From Pullichristensenella sp963930055 (lineage in GTDB: Bacteria; Bacillota; Clostridia; Christensenellales; Aristaeellaceae): a DNA stretch of 64,000 bases. The DNA lies in the NCBI GenBank assembly GCA_963930055.1, contig CAWVKS010000003.1:224583-288582 (forward strand), written 5' to 3'. Under the pieces are notes generated by a model. That model searched no databases, had not been told where the DNA came from, and saw only the letters and a program-made list of their open reading frames with translations. The position numbers and the translations under genes were made by a program. This document shows positions 8,294 to 18,930 of this stretch, piece after piece; position 1 is the first letter of the stretch; the number at the start of each line of letters is the position of its first letter.

Positions 8294-9592
8294 TTATCGG
8301 CGCTCTGGCGGCTGTTTGGGCGGGGGCAGCACTACGGTGAATCGCGTGCCGATGCCCTCGCGGGAGAGCACCTCAAAGTGCCCGCCGTGGCTTTCGACGA
8401 TCCAGCGGGCGATGGACAGACCCAGCCCCGCGCCGCCGCTGTTGCGTCCGCGCGCCGGGTCGGAGCGGTAGAAGCGGTCGAACACGCGGGAAACGTCCTC
8501 GCGGCTGATGCCGATGCCGGAATCCTGCACTTCGATGGCCGCCCCGCCGTCCCCCGCGCGCCGTGCGCGCAGGCGGATGACGCCGCCTGCGGGCGTGTAC
8601 TTGGTGGCGTTGTCGCACAGTACGCGGCAGCACTGCTTGAGCATGTCGCGGTCGGCCAGCGCCGTGACGCCCTCCTCGGTCTCGATGCGCCAGTCGTGAT
8701 TGCGGTCGATGAGCTGCGAATCCTCGTAGACCTCCTTGACCAGTTCCGAGACGTTCAAAAGCTGCATGTCCAGCCGGCTGCGCCCCATGTCGCCGCGGGC
8801 GAGGAACAGCAGCTGGTCGACGAGCTTTTTCATGTATTCGCTCTCGGACTTGATGGCGGCGATGCCCTCATCCAGGATCTTTTCATCGCTCTTGCCCCAG
8901 CGGTCGAGCATGGCGGCGTAGCCCTGGATGACGGCGATGGGCGTGCGCAATTCGTGCGAAGCGTCGGAGACGAACTGCCCCTGCCGCTGATAGGATTCGT
9001 GCAGGCGCGCAAGCAGGCTGTTGACGGCTTCCTCCAGCCCGCGCAGGTCGCGGTCGCCGGTGCGCAGCGTCTCCTCCGGACGCATGGACTTGATGCGGTC
9101 CTCCAGATCGTGCAGCCGCTCGTCGTCCAGAGGCGCGTGCTCGAAGGTCTGCTGGCGCTCGAGCAGGGCGCGGGTGGCGCGGGCCATCTCGTCCAGGGGG
9201 CGCAAAAGGCGGCGCGCGCGGCGGCCGCCGAAAAACATCTGCCGCAAAAGCGACAGGCATTCAAAAGCCAGCAGCGCAAAGGCGGCGGGCAGGGCGGCGT
9301 TGAAAAACGGCTTCGCGGCCACGGCGTGCATCTCGCCCTCCGGGCCGTAGAAGATGTAGACCGCGTCCCACACGCGCTGGAAAAACCCGCCCTGCGCGCC
9401 CATCTCCACCGTGCGCTCGATGCCGGGCGTCCACGCGCCGCCGAGGGCGGACAATTCCTCATAGAAGCAGAAACAGCCGATGGCGAGGATGGCGAGCAGC
9501 AGATCCAGCCAGAAATACAACTTGAAAAGCCTCCACAGCCACGAACGCTGTATGCTCCGGGCCGTGGAGGTCACGCGGCGGCTCTCGCTCAT
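8294..9592 (-). CDS. sensor histidine kinase
   Basis: 432 residues. Membrane helices at about 19-44 and 95-117 bracket a short extracytoplasmic loop. The HisKA box SDASHELRTPIAV carries the phosphoacceptor histidine at about residue 215, and the ATPase domain has the N box CDNATKYTP, G1 DSGIGIS and G2 GAGLGLSIA. The start at 9592 overlaps the response-regulator stop as ATGA; a longer reading would lie wholly inside the regulator gene. Forms an OmpR-type two-component pair with the upstream gene. The signal is unknown. Confidence 0.95.
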   Translation of the reverse strand: MSESRRVTSTARSIQRSWLWRLFKLYFWLDLLLAILAIGCFCFYEELSALGGAWTPGIERTVEMGAQGGFFQRVWDAVYIFYGPEGEMHAVAAKPFFNAALPAAFALLAFECLSLLRQMFFGGRRARRLLRPLDEMARATRALLERQQTFEHAPLDDERLHDLEDRIKSMRPEETLRTGDRDLRGLEEAVNSLLARLHESYQRQGQFVSDASHELRTPIAVIQGYAAMLDRWGKSDEKILDEGIAAIKSESEYMKKLVDQLLFLARGDMGRSRLDMQLLNVSELVKEVYEDSQLIDRNHDWRIETEEGVTALADRDMLKQCCRVLCDNATKYTPAGGVIRLRARRAGDGGAAIEVQDSGIGISREDVSRVFDRFYRSDPARGRNSGGAGLGLSIARWIVESHGGHFEVLSREGIGTRFTVVLPPPKQPPERR

Positions 9593-10278
9593 GCTTCCGC
9601 GTCGCGGAACACATAGCCCACGCCGCGCACCGTGTGGATGAACTTGACGCCGAATTTTTCGTCGATCTTGGAGCGCAGGTAGCGGATGTAGACGTCCACC
9701 ACGTTCGTCTCGCCCATGTAGTCGTACCCCCATACCTTGGATAAGAGCTGTTCGCGCCGGAGCACCAGGAAGCGGTTTTCCATCAGCGCCTGCAAAAGGT
9801 CGAACTCGCGGCTGGTAAGGCTGACCTCTTCCTCCCCGTAGCGCACGGTGTGGCGGCCGGGGTCGAGCGCGAGCTTGCCGGAGGTGAGCACGCCTTCGCC
9901 CGCCGCCGTAGCCGTCGCGCGCTTGCGCAGCGCCGCGCGGATGCGGGCCAGCAGCTCCTCGATCTCAAAGGGCTTGGTGATGTAGTCGTCCGCGCCCATG
10001 TCCAGCCCCGTCACCTTGTCCATCACCGCGTCGCGCGCCGTGACCATGATGACAGGCGTCTGCTTTGTGCGGCGCAGGCGGCGCAAAAGCTCCATGCCGC
10101 TCATGCCCGGCAGCATCACGTCCAGCAAAATCAGGCCGTAGTCGCCGTGTTCGGCCATTTCCAGGCCGTCGCGCCCGTCCATGGCCTTGTCCACGCGGTA
10201 GCCCTCGTGCACAAGCTCCAGCTCCACAAACCGCGCCAGCTTCTCCTCATCCTCGACGATGAGTATCTTTTCTTCCAT
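9589..10278 (-). CDS. response regulator, OmpR/PhoB family
   Basis: 229 residues: receiver domain with acidic pocket VEDEE, phosphoacceptor LLDVMLPG and ITKPFE lysine, followed by a winged-helix domain with SLTSREFDLL and a YIRYLRSKID recognition helix. The start MEEKILIVEDE is chosen for its GGAGGGGGAAGG ribosome site; an upstream start would add an arginine/glycine-rich leader without one. Probably activates or represses nearby envelope genes, but no target is evident. Confidence 0.95.
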   Translation of the reverse strand: MEEKILIVEDEEKLARFVELELVHEGYRVDKAMDGRDGLEMAEHGDYGLILLDVMLPGMSGMELLRRLRRTKQTPVIMVTARDAVMDKVTGLDMGADDYITKPFEIEELLARIRAALRKRATATAAGEGVLTSGKLALDPGRHTVRYGEEEVSLTSREFDLLQALMENRFLVLRREQLLSKVWGYDYMGETNVVDVYIRYLRSKIDEKFGVKFIHTVRGVGYVFRDAEA

Positions 10279-10305
10279 CGCCCTTCCCCCTCCCCGGAGC
10301 GCTTT

Positions 10306-10338
10306 CCCGGCCGCGACGCCCCGCACGCCGCGGCCGGG
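10306..10338 (-). other. intercistronic hairpin between the DUF4342 and regulator genes
   Basis: CCCGGCCGCG and CGCGGCCGGG form a 10-bp perfect stem around a 13-base loop. There is no clear T run on either strand, so this may be a processing or attenuation structure rather than a terminator. Confidence 0.45.
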
Positions 10339-10357
10339 AAACCTTTATTTACTTCAT

Positions 10358-10900
10358 TTACTTCGACGCGTCCCCGTCTTTTTCCTGCCAGCTCTCCTTG
10401 ACGCGCTCGGCGGCGTCCTCGGCCTTGTGTATGTACTCGTTGACCTTCTCGTTGGTGGGGTGGTCGCCGCGCAGCGAGTAGCGCAACCCGAAGAACAGGC
10501 CGATGATCATTAGCACCAGCATCAGCCAGATGGTGATGGGCGGGATCAGCAAAAGAAGCACAAACGCCGTCAGCGGCAGCGAGACGACTTCCTTGCCGTC
10601 GCGCGAGGCGACGATATAGTTGTGGTTGCCGTAGTTGAGCATGCGGCGGAAGATGCCGCCCACGGTGCGCGCCCCGTCCCGGAAAGCGCCGTCGCGCTCC
10701 TTTTTCTTTTGGGGTTCCTCTGCCTTTTCCTCCGCTTTGGTGGAAAAGCGCGCGTCGTTTTCGGGCACCTTGCCCTCGCGCTCCAGCAATACGATGGCGT
10801 CCAGCAGATCCCAGTCCGCCGCTTCCAAAGCGGCCTTGGCTTCCTCATAGCTCACGTTGGCCTTCTGGCGCAACAGTTCCACCATTTCGTAATTGGTCAT
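10358..10900 (-). CDS. DUF4342 domain membrane protein
   Basis: 180 residues. The amino-terminal 45 residues (YEMVELLRQKANVSYEEAK) form a UBA/EF-Ts-like helical domain as in DUF4342 proteins. A charged linker, a short soluble segment and a hydrophobic stretch (LTAFVLLLLIPPITIWLML) follow, probably one or two membrane helices, then a charged tail. The second ATG was chosen for spacing from AAGGGG. It lies upstream of and co-directional with the two-component genes. The function of this family is not established. Confidence 0.85.
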   Translation of the reverse strand: MTNYEMVELLRQKANVSYEEAKAALEAADWDLLDAIVLLEREGKVPENDARFSTKAEEKAEEPQKKKERDGAFRDGARTVGGIFRRMLNYGNHNYIVASRDGKEVVSLPLTAFVLLLLIPPITIWLMLVLMIIGLFFGLRYSLRGDHPTNEKVNEYIHKAEDAAERVKESWQEKDGDASK

Positions 10901-10936
10901 GTTCATTTCCCCTTTCTGTCCTGCCGACGCGAATAT

Positions 10937-10945
10937 ATTATACCA
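10937..10945 (-). promoter_or_regulatory. extended -10 promoter before the DUF4342 gene
   Basis: Minus strand TGGTATAAT about 37 bases upstream of the start, with no convincing -35 hexamer. It would drive the DUF4342 gene and possibly the two-component pair. Confidence 0.5.
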
Positions 10946-11032
10946 CAAACATTAGAGCCCCATGCCGGGAAATTAGAGAAAGATTAGAACCGCGTGACAG
11001 CTTTCTGAACGCAAAAGCCCCGGTTTTGCATC

Positions 11033-11061
11033 TTGCCATTCCCCGCAAAACTTGCTACAAT
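11033..11061 (+). promoter_or_regulatory. sigma-A promoter of cimA
   Basis: TTGCCA (11033-11038), a 17-base spacer, TACAAT (11056-11061). It lies about 30 bases before the cimA ribosome site and probably also serves parA-parB, which follow without an obvious terminator. Confidence 0.8.
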
Positions 11062-11092
11062 AGAAGGACATGGAAAATGGGAGGCGATGGGC

Positions 11093-12671
11093 GTGAACCA
11101 GCGCACGGTGGAGATACTCGATACGACGCTGCGCGACGGCGTGCAGGCCGCGGGCGTGATCTTTTCCCTGGAGGACAAGATCAAGCTCGTGCGGGCGCTG
11201 GACAAGCTGGGCGTGAGCTACATAGAGGCCGGCAACCCCTTTTCCAACCCCAAGGACGCGGAGCTGTTCCGCTTCGCGCGGGAAAAGCTGCGCCTGAAAA
11301 ACGCCCGCCTCGCCGCCTTTGGCATGACGCGCCGCGCCGGTCTGCGCGCGGAGGAGGACGCCGGCCTGCGCGCCCTGCTGGAAAGCGGCGCGCACATCGC
11401 CTGTATCGTGGGCAAGGCCAGCATCTCGCAGGCGCGGGACGTGGTGGGCGTCGCCCCGGAGGAAAACCTTGCCATGATCGAGGACACGGCGCGCTTCCTC
11501 ACCGAAAACGGCATGAGCGTGTTTTTCGACGCCGAACACTTCTTCGACGGCTACCGCGAGGATCCCGCCTACGCCCTTTCCACGCTCGAGGCCGCCGCGC
11601 GCGGCGGGGCGACGCGCCTTTCCCTCTGCGATACAAACGGCGGCACGCTGCCCGGCGCCATCAAGGAGGCGGTGCGGGAAGTGGCGGCGCGCTTTACCGT
11701 GCCCGTGGCCATCCACTGCCACAACGACGCCGGCCTTGCCACCGCCGGCACGCTGGCCGCAGTCGAGGCCGGGGCCACGCAGGTGCAGGGCACGGTGAAC
11801 GGCTACGGCGAGCGCTGCGGCAACGCCAACCTCTGCGAGGTGCTGCCCAACCTGGAACTGAAGATGGGGCCTGCGCGCCCTGCCGGAGGGCAACCTGCCC
11901 CTCCTGTGCGACACGGCGCGCTTCATCAGCGAGCTTGCCAACCTCAACATGGATGAGAGCATGCCCTACGTGGGCCGCAACGCCTTCGCCCACAAGGGCG
12001 GCATGCACATAGACGGCGTGCTCAAGCGCCGCGACAGCTTTGAACACATAGATCCCAGGCTGGTCGGCAACCGCCGCCGCCTGCTCATCAGCGAGGTGGC
12101 GGGGCGCAGCGCGCTTCTGACGCGGCTTAGAAAGGTCGCGCCGGAATTGACGCGCGAAAGCGAGGCCACCATCCGCATACTCGAAAACGTCAAGGCGCTG
12201 GAGGCGGAGGGCTACTCCTTTGAGGACGCGGACGGCTCCTTGACATTGCGCATACTCGAAGCGCTCGGCCGCCGTCCGGCGTTTTTCAAGGTGCTGGACT
12301 TCCACGTGTTCTCCCGTCCCGACCCCGGCCCGCTCAACGCGCAGGCCTATGTAAAAGTCTCGGTGGACGAGCGCGTGGAGATCACCGCCGACGAGGGCGA
12401 CGGCCCGGTCAACGCCTTGGATCTTGCCCTGCGCAAGGCGCTCTCGCGCTTTTACCCGGTGCTGGGGAACATGCGCCTGACGGATTTCAAGGTGCGCGTG
12501 GTCTCCGCCAGCGGCACGGCCAGCGCCGTGCGCGTGCGCATCGACTCCACGGATGGAAAGAACGTCTTTTCCACCGTGGGCGTCTCCACAAACATACTCG
12601 AGGCCAGCTTCATCGCGCTGACCGATTCCATCGACTGCCTGCTCATGCACCACGCGCAGGGCGAGGCGTAA
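11093..12671 (+). CDS. cimA: citramalate synthase / 2-isopropylmalate synthase family, frameshifted as given
   Basis: 525 residues after repair. The HMGL-like TIM barrel shows LDTTLRDG, the IHCHNDAG metal site and VNGYGERCGN; the C-terminal half has the LeuA-dimer regulatory domain ending HHAQGEA. The SNPKD segment favours citramalate synthase (pyruvate + acetyl-CoA to citramalate, isoleucine route) over LeuA. The frame breaks at the GGGG of 11876-11879; removing one G restores GLRALPEGNLPLL and joins both halves. The start is GTG at 11093, eight bases from GGAGG; an ATG at 11087 is possible but too close to that site. Confidence 0.85.
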
Positions 12672-12699
12672 CGGCACTTGACAAGGAAGGACGTACAGC

Positions 12700-13471
12700 A
12701 TGGGCAAGATCATCGCCATCTCCAACCAGAAGGGCGGCGTGGGCAAGACCACGACCTCCGTCAATTTGAGCGCCTGCGTGGCCGAAGCCGGCAAAAAAAC
12801 GCTCCTTGTGGACATCGACCCGCAGGGCAACGCCACCAGCGGCCTGGGCGTGGACGCGGCGCAGGGCGCGAAAACGGTCTACGAAGTGCTGCTTGGCGAA
12901 GCGGGGGCGCGGGAAGCCTGCGTGGACACGGGTTTCGACGGCCTCATGCTCATCCCCGCCAGCATCGAACTGGCCGGCGCGGAGGTGGAACTGGTGGGGG
13001 CTGGAGGGGCGCGAAGGGCTGCTCAAGACGGCGCTTGCGCCTTTGCGGGACAATTTTGACTATATCTTCATCGACTGCCCGCCCTCCCTGGGGCTTTTGA
13101 CGCTCAACGCCCTCACTGCGGCGGACAGCGTGCTCGTGCCCATACAGTGCGAATACTACGCGCTCGAGGGCGTGGGGCAGCTGATGAACACCGTAAAGCT
13201 GGTGCGCAAGAAGCTCAACCCCGCCCTGGAGGTGGAGGGCATCGTTCTGACCATGTTCGACGCGCGCACCAACCTCGGCGCGCAGGTGGTCACGGAAGTG
13301 CGCAACCACTTCCCCAAAGAGGCGTTTGCAACGCTCATCCCCCGCAACGTACGCCTGAGCGAGGCGCCCAGCTACGGCGTCCCCATCCAGCGCTACGACG
13401 CGCGTTGCAACGGCGCGGCGGCCTACCGCGCGCTGGCCAAAGAGTTGATCGGCAGAAATGAGGGAAGATAG
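12700..13471 (+). CDS. parA: chromosome partitioning ATPase ParA/Soj, frameshifted as given
   Basis: 256 residues after repair. The deviant Walker A KGGVGKTT follows MGKIIAISNQ; DIDPQGNATSG and FIDCPPSLGLL (Walker B) are intact, as is the C-terminal LSEAPSYG. The frame breaks in the GGGGG of 13006-13010; dropping one G gives ELVGLEGREGLLK and joins the two readings. It is adjacent to parB, 28 bp downstream of cimA. Because ParA is normally retained, the break is more likely a sequence error than decay. Confidence 0.88.
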
Positions 13472-13472
13472 T

Positions 13473-14330
13473 ATGGCGGCAAAGATGCAGCGCGGCCTTG
13501 GCCGCGGCCTGGGCGCGCTCCTGGGCGAGGCGGCGGAAAACAGCGAAGCGGCCCGCGACGAGGTGCGCTCACTGAAACTGACGGACATCGACCCCAACCG
13601 CGGCCAGCCCCGCGAGCGCTTTGAGGAAACGGCGCTGCGCGAACTGGCCGAGTCCATCCGCGCCGTGGGCGTTTTGCAGCCCATCATCGTGCGCAAAACG
13701 GGCGAGCGCTATGAGATCATCGCCGGCGAGCGCCGCTATCGCGCCTCGCGTCTGGCGGGGCTTGACGAGATCCCCGCCATCGTGCGCGACTGGGACGAGC
13801 AAAAGCGCCTGGAAGCGGCGCTGGTGGAGAACCTCCAGCGCGACGACTTGAACCCCATGGAGGAAGCCATGGGCGTCAAGCGCCTGATGGAGGCGGCGGG
13901 CCTTACGCAGGAGCGCGTGGCCGAGCGCCTGGGCAAGAGCCGCCCGGCGGTGGCCAACCTTTTGCGGCTTCTGACGCTGCCGGAGGAAGTGCAGAAAATG
14001 CTCGTCGACGGCCGCCTCACCGCCGGCCACGCCCGCGCGCTCGTCTCGGTCGACCCCTCGCGGCAGGTGCAGCTTGCCAACCTCACCGTGCAGCAGAACT
14101 GGTCTGTGCGCCAACTGGAGCGCATCTGCGCCCAGCCGGTCAAGCCCGCCCCCAGACCCCGCCTGCGCCCCGACCGGGAGCTCACCGAGCTGGAGGACAT
14201 GGCGCGCGAGCTGTTCGGCACCCGCGCCAGGATCGACGGCGACAAAAACCGCGGCAAACTGGTCATCTCCTATTACAGCGCCGACGATTTGCAGCGCATC
14301 TGGGAGGCACTGGAGGCCGCCCGTCGCTGA
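13473..14330 (+). CDS. parB: chromosome partitioning protein ParB/Spo0J
   Basis: 285 residues. N-terminal GLGRGLGALL, the nuclease/CTP-binding region LAESIRAVGVLQP and AGERRYRA, the helix-turn-helix LTQERVAERLGKSRPAVANLLRL region and a C-terminal dimer domain define chromosomal ParB. It starts one base after the parA stop; the ATG at 13473 has AGGGAAG upstream. It binds parS and loads SMC with ParA. I saw no parS consensus in the window. Confidence 0.95.
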   Translation: MAAKMQRGLGRGLGALLGEAAENSEAARDEVRSLKLTDIDPNRGQPRERFEETALRELAESIRAVGVLQPIIVRKTGERYEIIAGERRYRASRLAGLDEIPAIVRDWDEQKRLEAALVENLQRDDLNPMEEAMGVKRLMEAAGLTQERVAERLGKSRPAVANLLRLLTLPEEVQKMLVDGRLTAGHARALVSVDPSRQVQLANLTVQQNWSVRQLERICAQPVKPAPRPRLRPDRELTELEDMARELFGTRARIDGDKNRGKLVISYYSADDLQRIWEALEAARR

Positions 14331-14379
14331 AAAACTGCGCGTTTTAACAAATAAAATACATAATTATGCGCTTGAGCCC

Positions 14380-14407
14380 TTGATTTTTTCGCAAATGAGC
14401 GTATAAT
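14380..14407 (+). promoter_or_regulatory. sigma-A promoter of argG with possible ArgR box
   Basis: TTGATT (14380-14385), a 16-base spacer, TATAAT (14402-14407). AT-rich imperfect palindromes CATAATTATG (upstream) and GCATATTCATTC (downstream) resemble arginine boxes; ArgR control is an inference from pathway and position. Confidence 0.7.
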
Positions 14408-14447
14408 ATACACCATAAAACGCATATTCATTCAGGAGGGCATTCCG

Positions 14448-15659
<1,212 letters not shown>

Positions 15660-15731
15660 GTTGGTATCGACTATATGCGAAAGAGCTGTCCTGTGGGCAG
15701 CCCTTTTGCGCGTCTGGAGGAATGTATAAGT

Positions 15732-17102
<1,371 letters not shown>

Positions 17103-17118
17103 CCCATTTTTCAGCCTG

Positions 17119-17150
17119 AAGCCCCCGTGTGTCGAACGCGGGGGTTTTCG
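17119..17150 (+). terminator. argGH terminator
   Basis: CCCCCG and CGGGGG stem with an 11-base loop followed by TTTTCG, 17 bases after the argH stop. Confidence 0.75.
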
Positions 17151-17155
17151 TTGCA

Positions 17156-17190
17156 CAAAAAGCCGCCGCCCCGCCTGTCCGGGGCGGCGT
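17156..17190 (-). terminator. terminator of the ldh-etfBA operon
   Basis: Minus strand CGCCGCCCCGG...GGGGCGGCGGC stem followed by TTTTTG just after the etfA stop. The sequence also has TTTT on the plus strand, so it may act in both directions between convergent argH and etfA. Confidence 0.8.
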
Positions 17191-17194
17191 TTTC

Positions 17195-18163
17195 TCACCC
17201 CAGCGCAGCCAGCGCCTCTTCCAGAAACGCGCCGCAATCCTGCACGATGCCGTAATCGGCGTGGGCGAAGATGGGCGCGTCGGGGTCGGTGTTCACCGCG
17301 GCCAGCGCTCCGGCGTTGACCCCGGCCAAATGCTGTATGGCCCCGGACACGCCCAGCGCCAGGTACAGTTTCGGCGCCACGGACCTGCCCGTCTGCCCCA
17401 CCTGCCGCGCATAGGGGAGGATGCCCGCGTCCACCATCGGCCGCGAGGCCGCCAGCGTGCCGCCGAGCTTTTCCGCCAGCGCTTCCGCGCGGGCGATGTT
17501 CTTCGCGCCGCCGACGCCCTGCCCCACGCACACCAGCACGTCGTAGTCGGCAAGGTTCACGCCCGCCTCGCCGCCGCGCAGCGAAAGCAGCTCCACCATA
17601 GAGGGCTTCGATACGGCTTTTCTGCGCTCCACGCGCACAGGGCGCGCCCGGTCCGCCGCCGGCAGGGGGAACACTTTCGGCCGTACCGTGGCCATCTGCG
17701 GCCGCGCTTCCGGGCAGAGGATGGTGGCAAGGAGGTTGCCGCCGAACGCCGGGCGCGTCTGCAACAAAAGCCCCGTCTCTTTGTCGATCTCCAGATGCGT
17801 GCAGTCGGCGGTCAGCCCCGTGGAAAGCCGCGCCGCCACGCGCGGGGCGAGGCTGCGGCCAAACATCGTGCCGCCCAGCAGGAAGATGTCCGGCGCGTAT
17901 TCCCGCGCCAGCGCGCAAATTTCCTCCGTATAGCGCATTTCTTCCGGCGCGTCCAGCGCCGCGTCCTCCACGAGCAATACTTCGTCCGCGCCGCGCGCGC
18001 ACATCTCCTCCGCCGGCGCGCTCGCGCCCAGCGCCACGGCGACCACGCGCGCCCCCGCGTCCTTCGCCAGCCGCGCCGCCACGCCCAGGAGCTCGTAGCC
18101 CACTTCGCGCACGCCCTGCGGGCCGTTTTCGCAAAACACCCAGATGCCGTTCTTCTCCATCAT
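17195..18163 (-). CDS. etfA: electron transfer flavoprotein alpha subunit
   Basis: 322 residues. N-terminal domain with LAKDAGARVVAVALG, C-terminal FAD domain with SRPMVDAGI, the Q-T-G-R-S cluster (VGQTGRSVAPKLYLALG), GVSGAIQH and the closing NTDPDAPIF are EtfA signatures. It lacks the extra N-terminal ferredoxin domain found in some bifurcating EtfA proteins. The first of two adjacent ATGs overlaps the etfB stop. It partners EtfB and the FAD dehydrogenase upstream. Confidence 0.96.
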   Translation of the reverse strand: MMEKNGIWVFCENGPQGVREVGYELLGVAARLAKDAGARVVAVALGASAPAEEMCARGADEVLLVEDAALDAPEEMRYTEEICALAREYAPDIFLLGGTMFGRSLAPRVAARLSTGLTADCTHLEIDKETGLLLQTRPAFGGNLLATILCPEARPQMATVRPKVFPLPAADRARPVRVERRKAVSKPSMVELLSLRGGEAGVNLADYDVLVCVGQGVGGAKNIARAEALAEKLGGTLAASRPMVDAGILPYARQVGQTGRSVAPKLYLALGVSGAIQHLAGVNAGALAAVNTDPDAPIFAHADYGIVQDCGAFLEEALAALG

Positions 18164-18930
18164 CGCTTTTCCTCCGCCTCCAGCGCCTCCATCAGCGCCG
18201 TGAAGCCGCCCAGCATGCGGCAGCCCGCCTTTTTTGCCGGCCGCGCCGTGCGCACCACGCGCGTGCGCGAGCCGCGCTGGCCAATGTCCTCCGGGGAAGC
18301 GCCCACGTCCAAAGCGTCCCACACCATTACCCCGGCGCGCGCGGCGCGCAAAACGCCCGTCACCGAGGGAAGCCGGGGCACGTTGATCTCCTTGACCACG
18401 GTGAAAAGCGCCGGCAGCGGCAGCCGTTCCGTGCGGTAGCCGTCGTCGCTCATGCGCTCCAGCGTCGCGCGCCCATCTTCGATGCGCTCAACGCGGGAGA
18501 CGTCCGCCGCGTGCGGGACGCCCAGCATCTCCGCCAGCATCGGCCCCACCTGCGCGGTGTCGCCGTCCGTGGCCATGCGGCCGCAGAGCACCAGGTCGGC
18601 CCCGCCGAGTTTGCGGATGGCCAGGGAAAGCGCCCGCGCCGTGGCCAGCGTGTCCGCCCCGGCAAAGGCGCGCCCGGAAAGCAGGACCGCCCGGTCCGCG
18701 CCCACGGCCAGCGCCCGCCGAAGCGTCTCCTGCGCCGAGGGGACGCCCATGCTCAGTGCGGTGATCTCCCCGCCCAGCCGCTCTTTCAGGCGCACGGCCT
18801 CCTCCAGCGCGTAGGCGTCGAAGGGGTTCAAAATGGAGGCCACGCCCTCGCGGATGACCGTGCCGGTCACAGGGTCGAGCCGCTGTTCATTGGCGGCGGG
18901 CACCTGCTTTACGCACACAACGATCTTCAT
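18160..18930 (-). CDS. etfB: electron transfer flavoprotein beta subunit
   Basis: 256 residues. MKIVVCVKQVPA, NPFDAYALEEAVRLKE, ALSMGVPSAQETLRRALAVGADRA and CGRMATDGDTAQVGP are EtfB hallmarks; the AMP/FAD-binding loop is complete. Its ATG overlaps the stop of the upstream dehydrogenase and its stop overlaps etfA, giving a tightly coupled three-gene operon. Confidence 0.97.
   Translation of the reverse strand: MKIVVCVKQVPAANEQRLDPVTGTVIREGVASILNPFDAYALEEAVRLKERLGGEITALSMGVPSAQETLRRALAVGADRAVLLSGRAFAGADTLATARALSLAIRKLGGADLVLCGRMATDGDTAQVGPMLAEMLGVPHAADVSRVERIEDGRATLERMSDDGYRTERLPLPALFTVVKEINVPRLPSVTGVLRAARAGVMVWDALDVGASPEDIGQRGSRTRVVRTARPAKKAGCRMLGGFTALMEALEAEEKR

Noticed and set aside
14331..14447. 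T-box leader before argG
   Set aside because: Too short, and no T-box core sequence or terminator/antiterminator pair is visible; only a promoter and possible arginine boxes.
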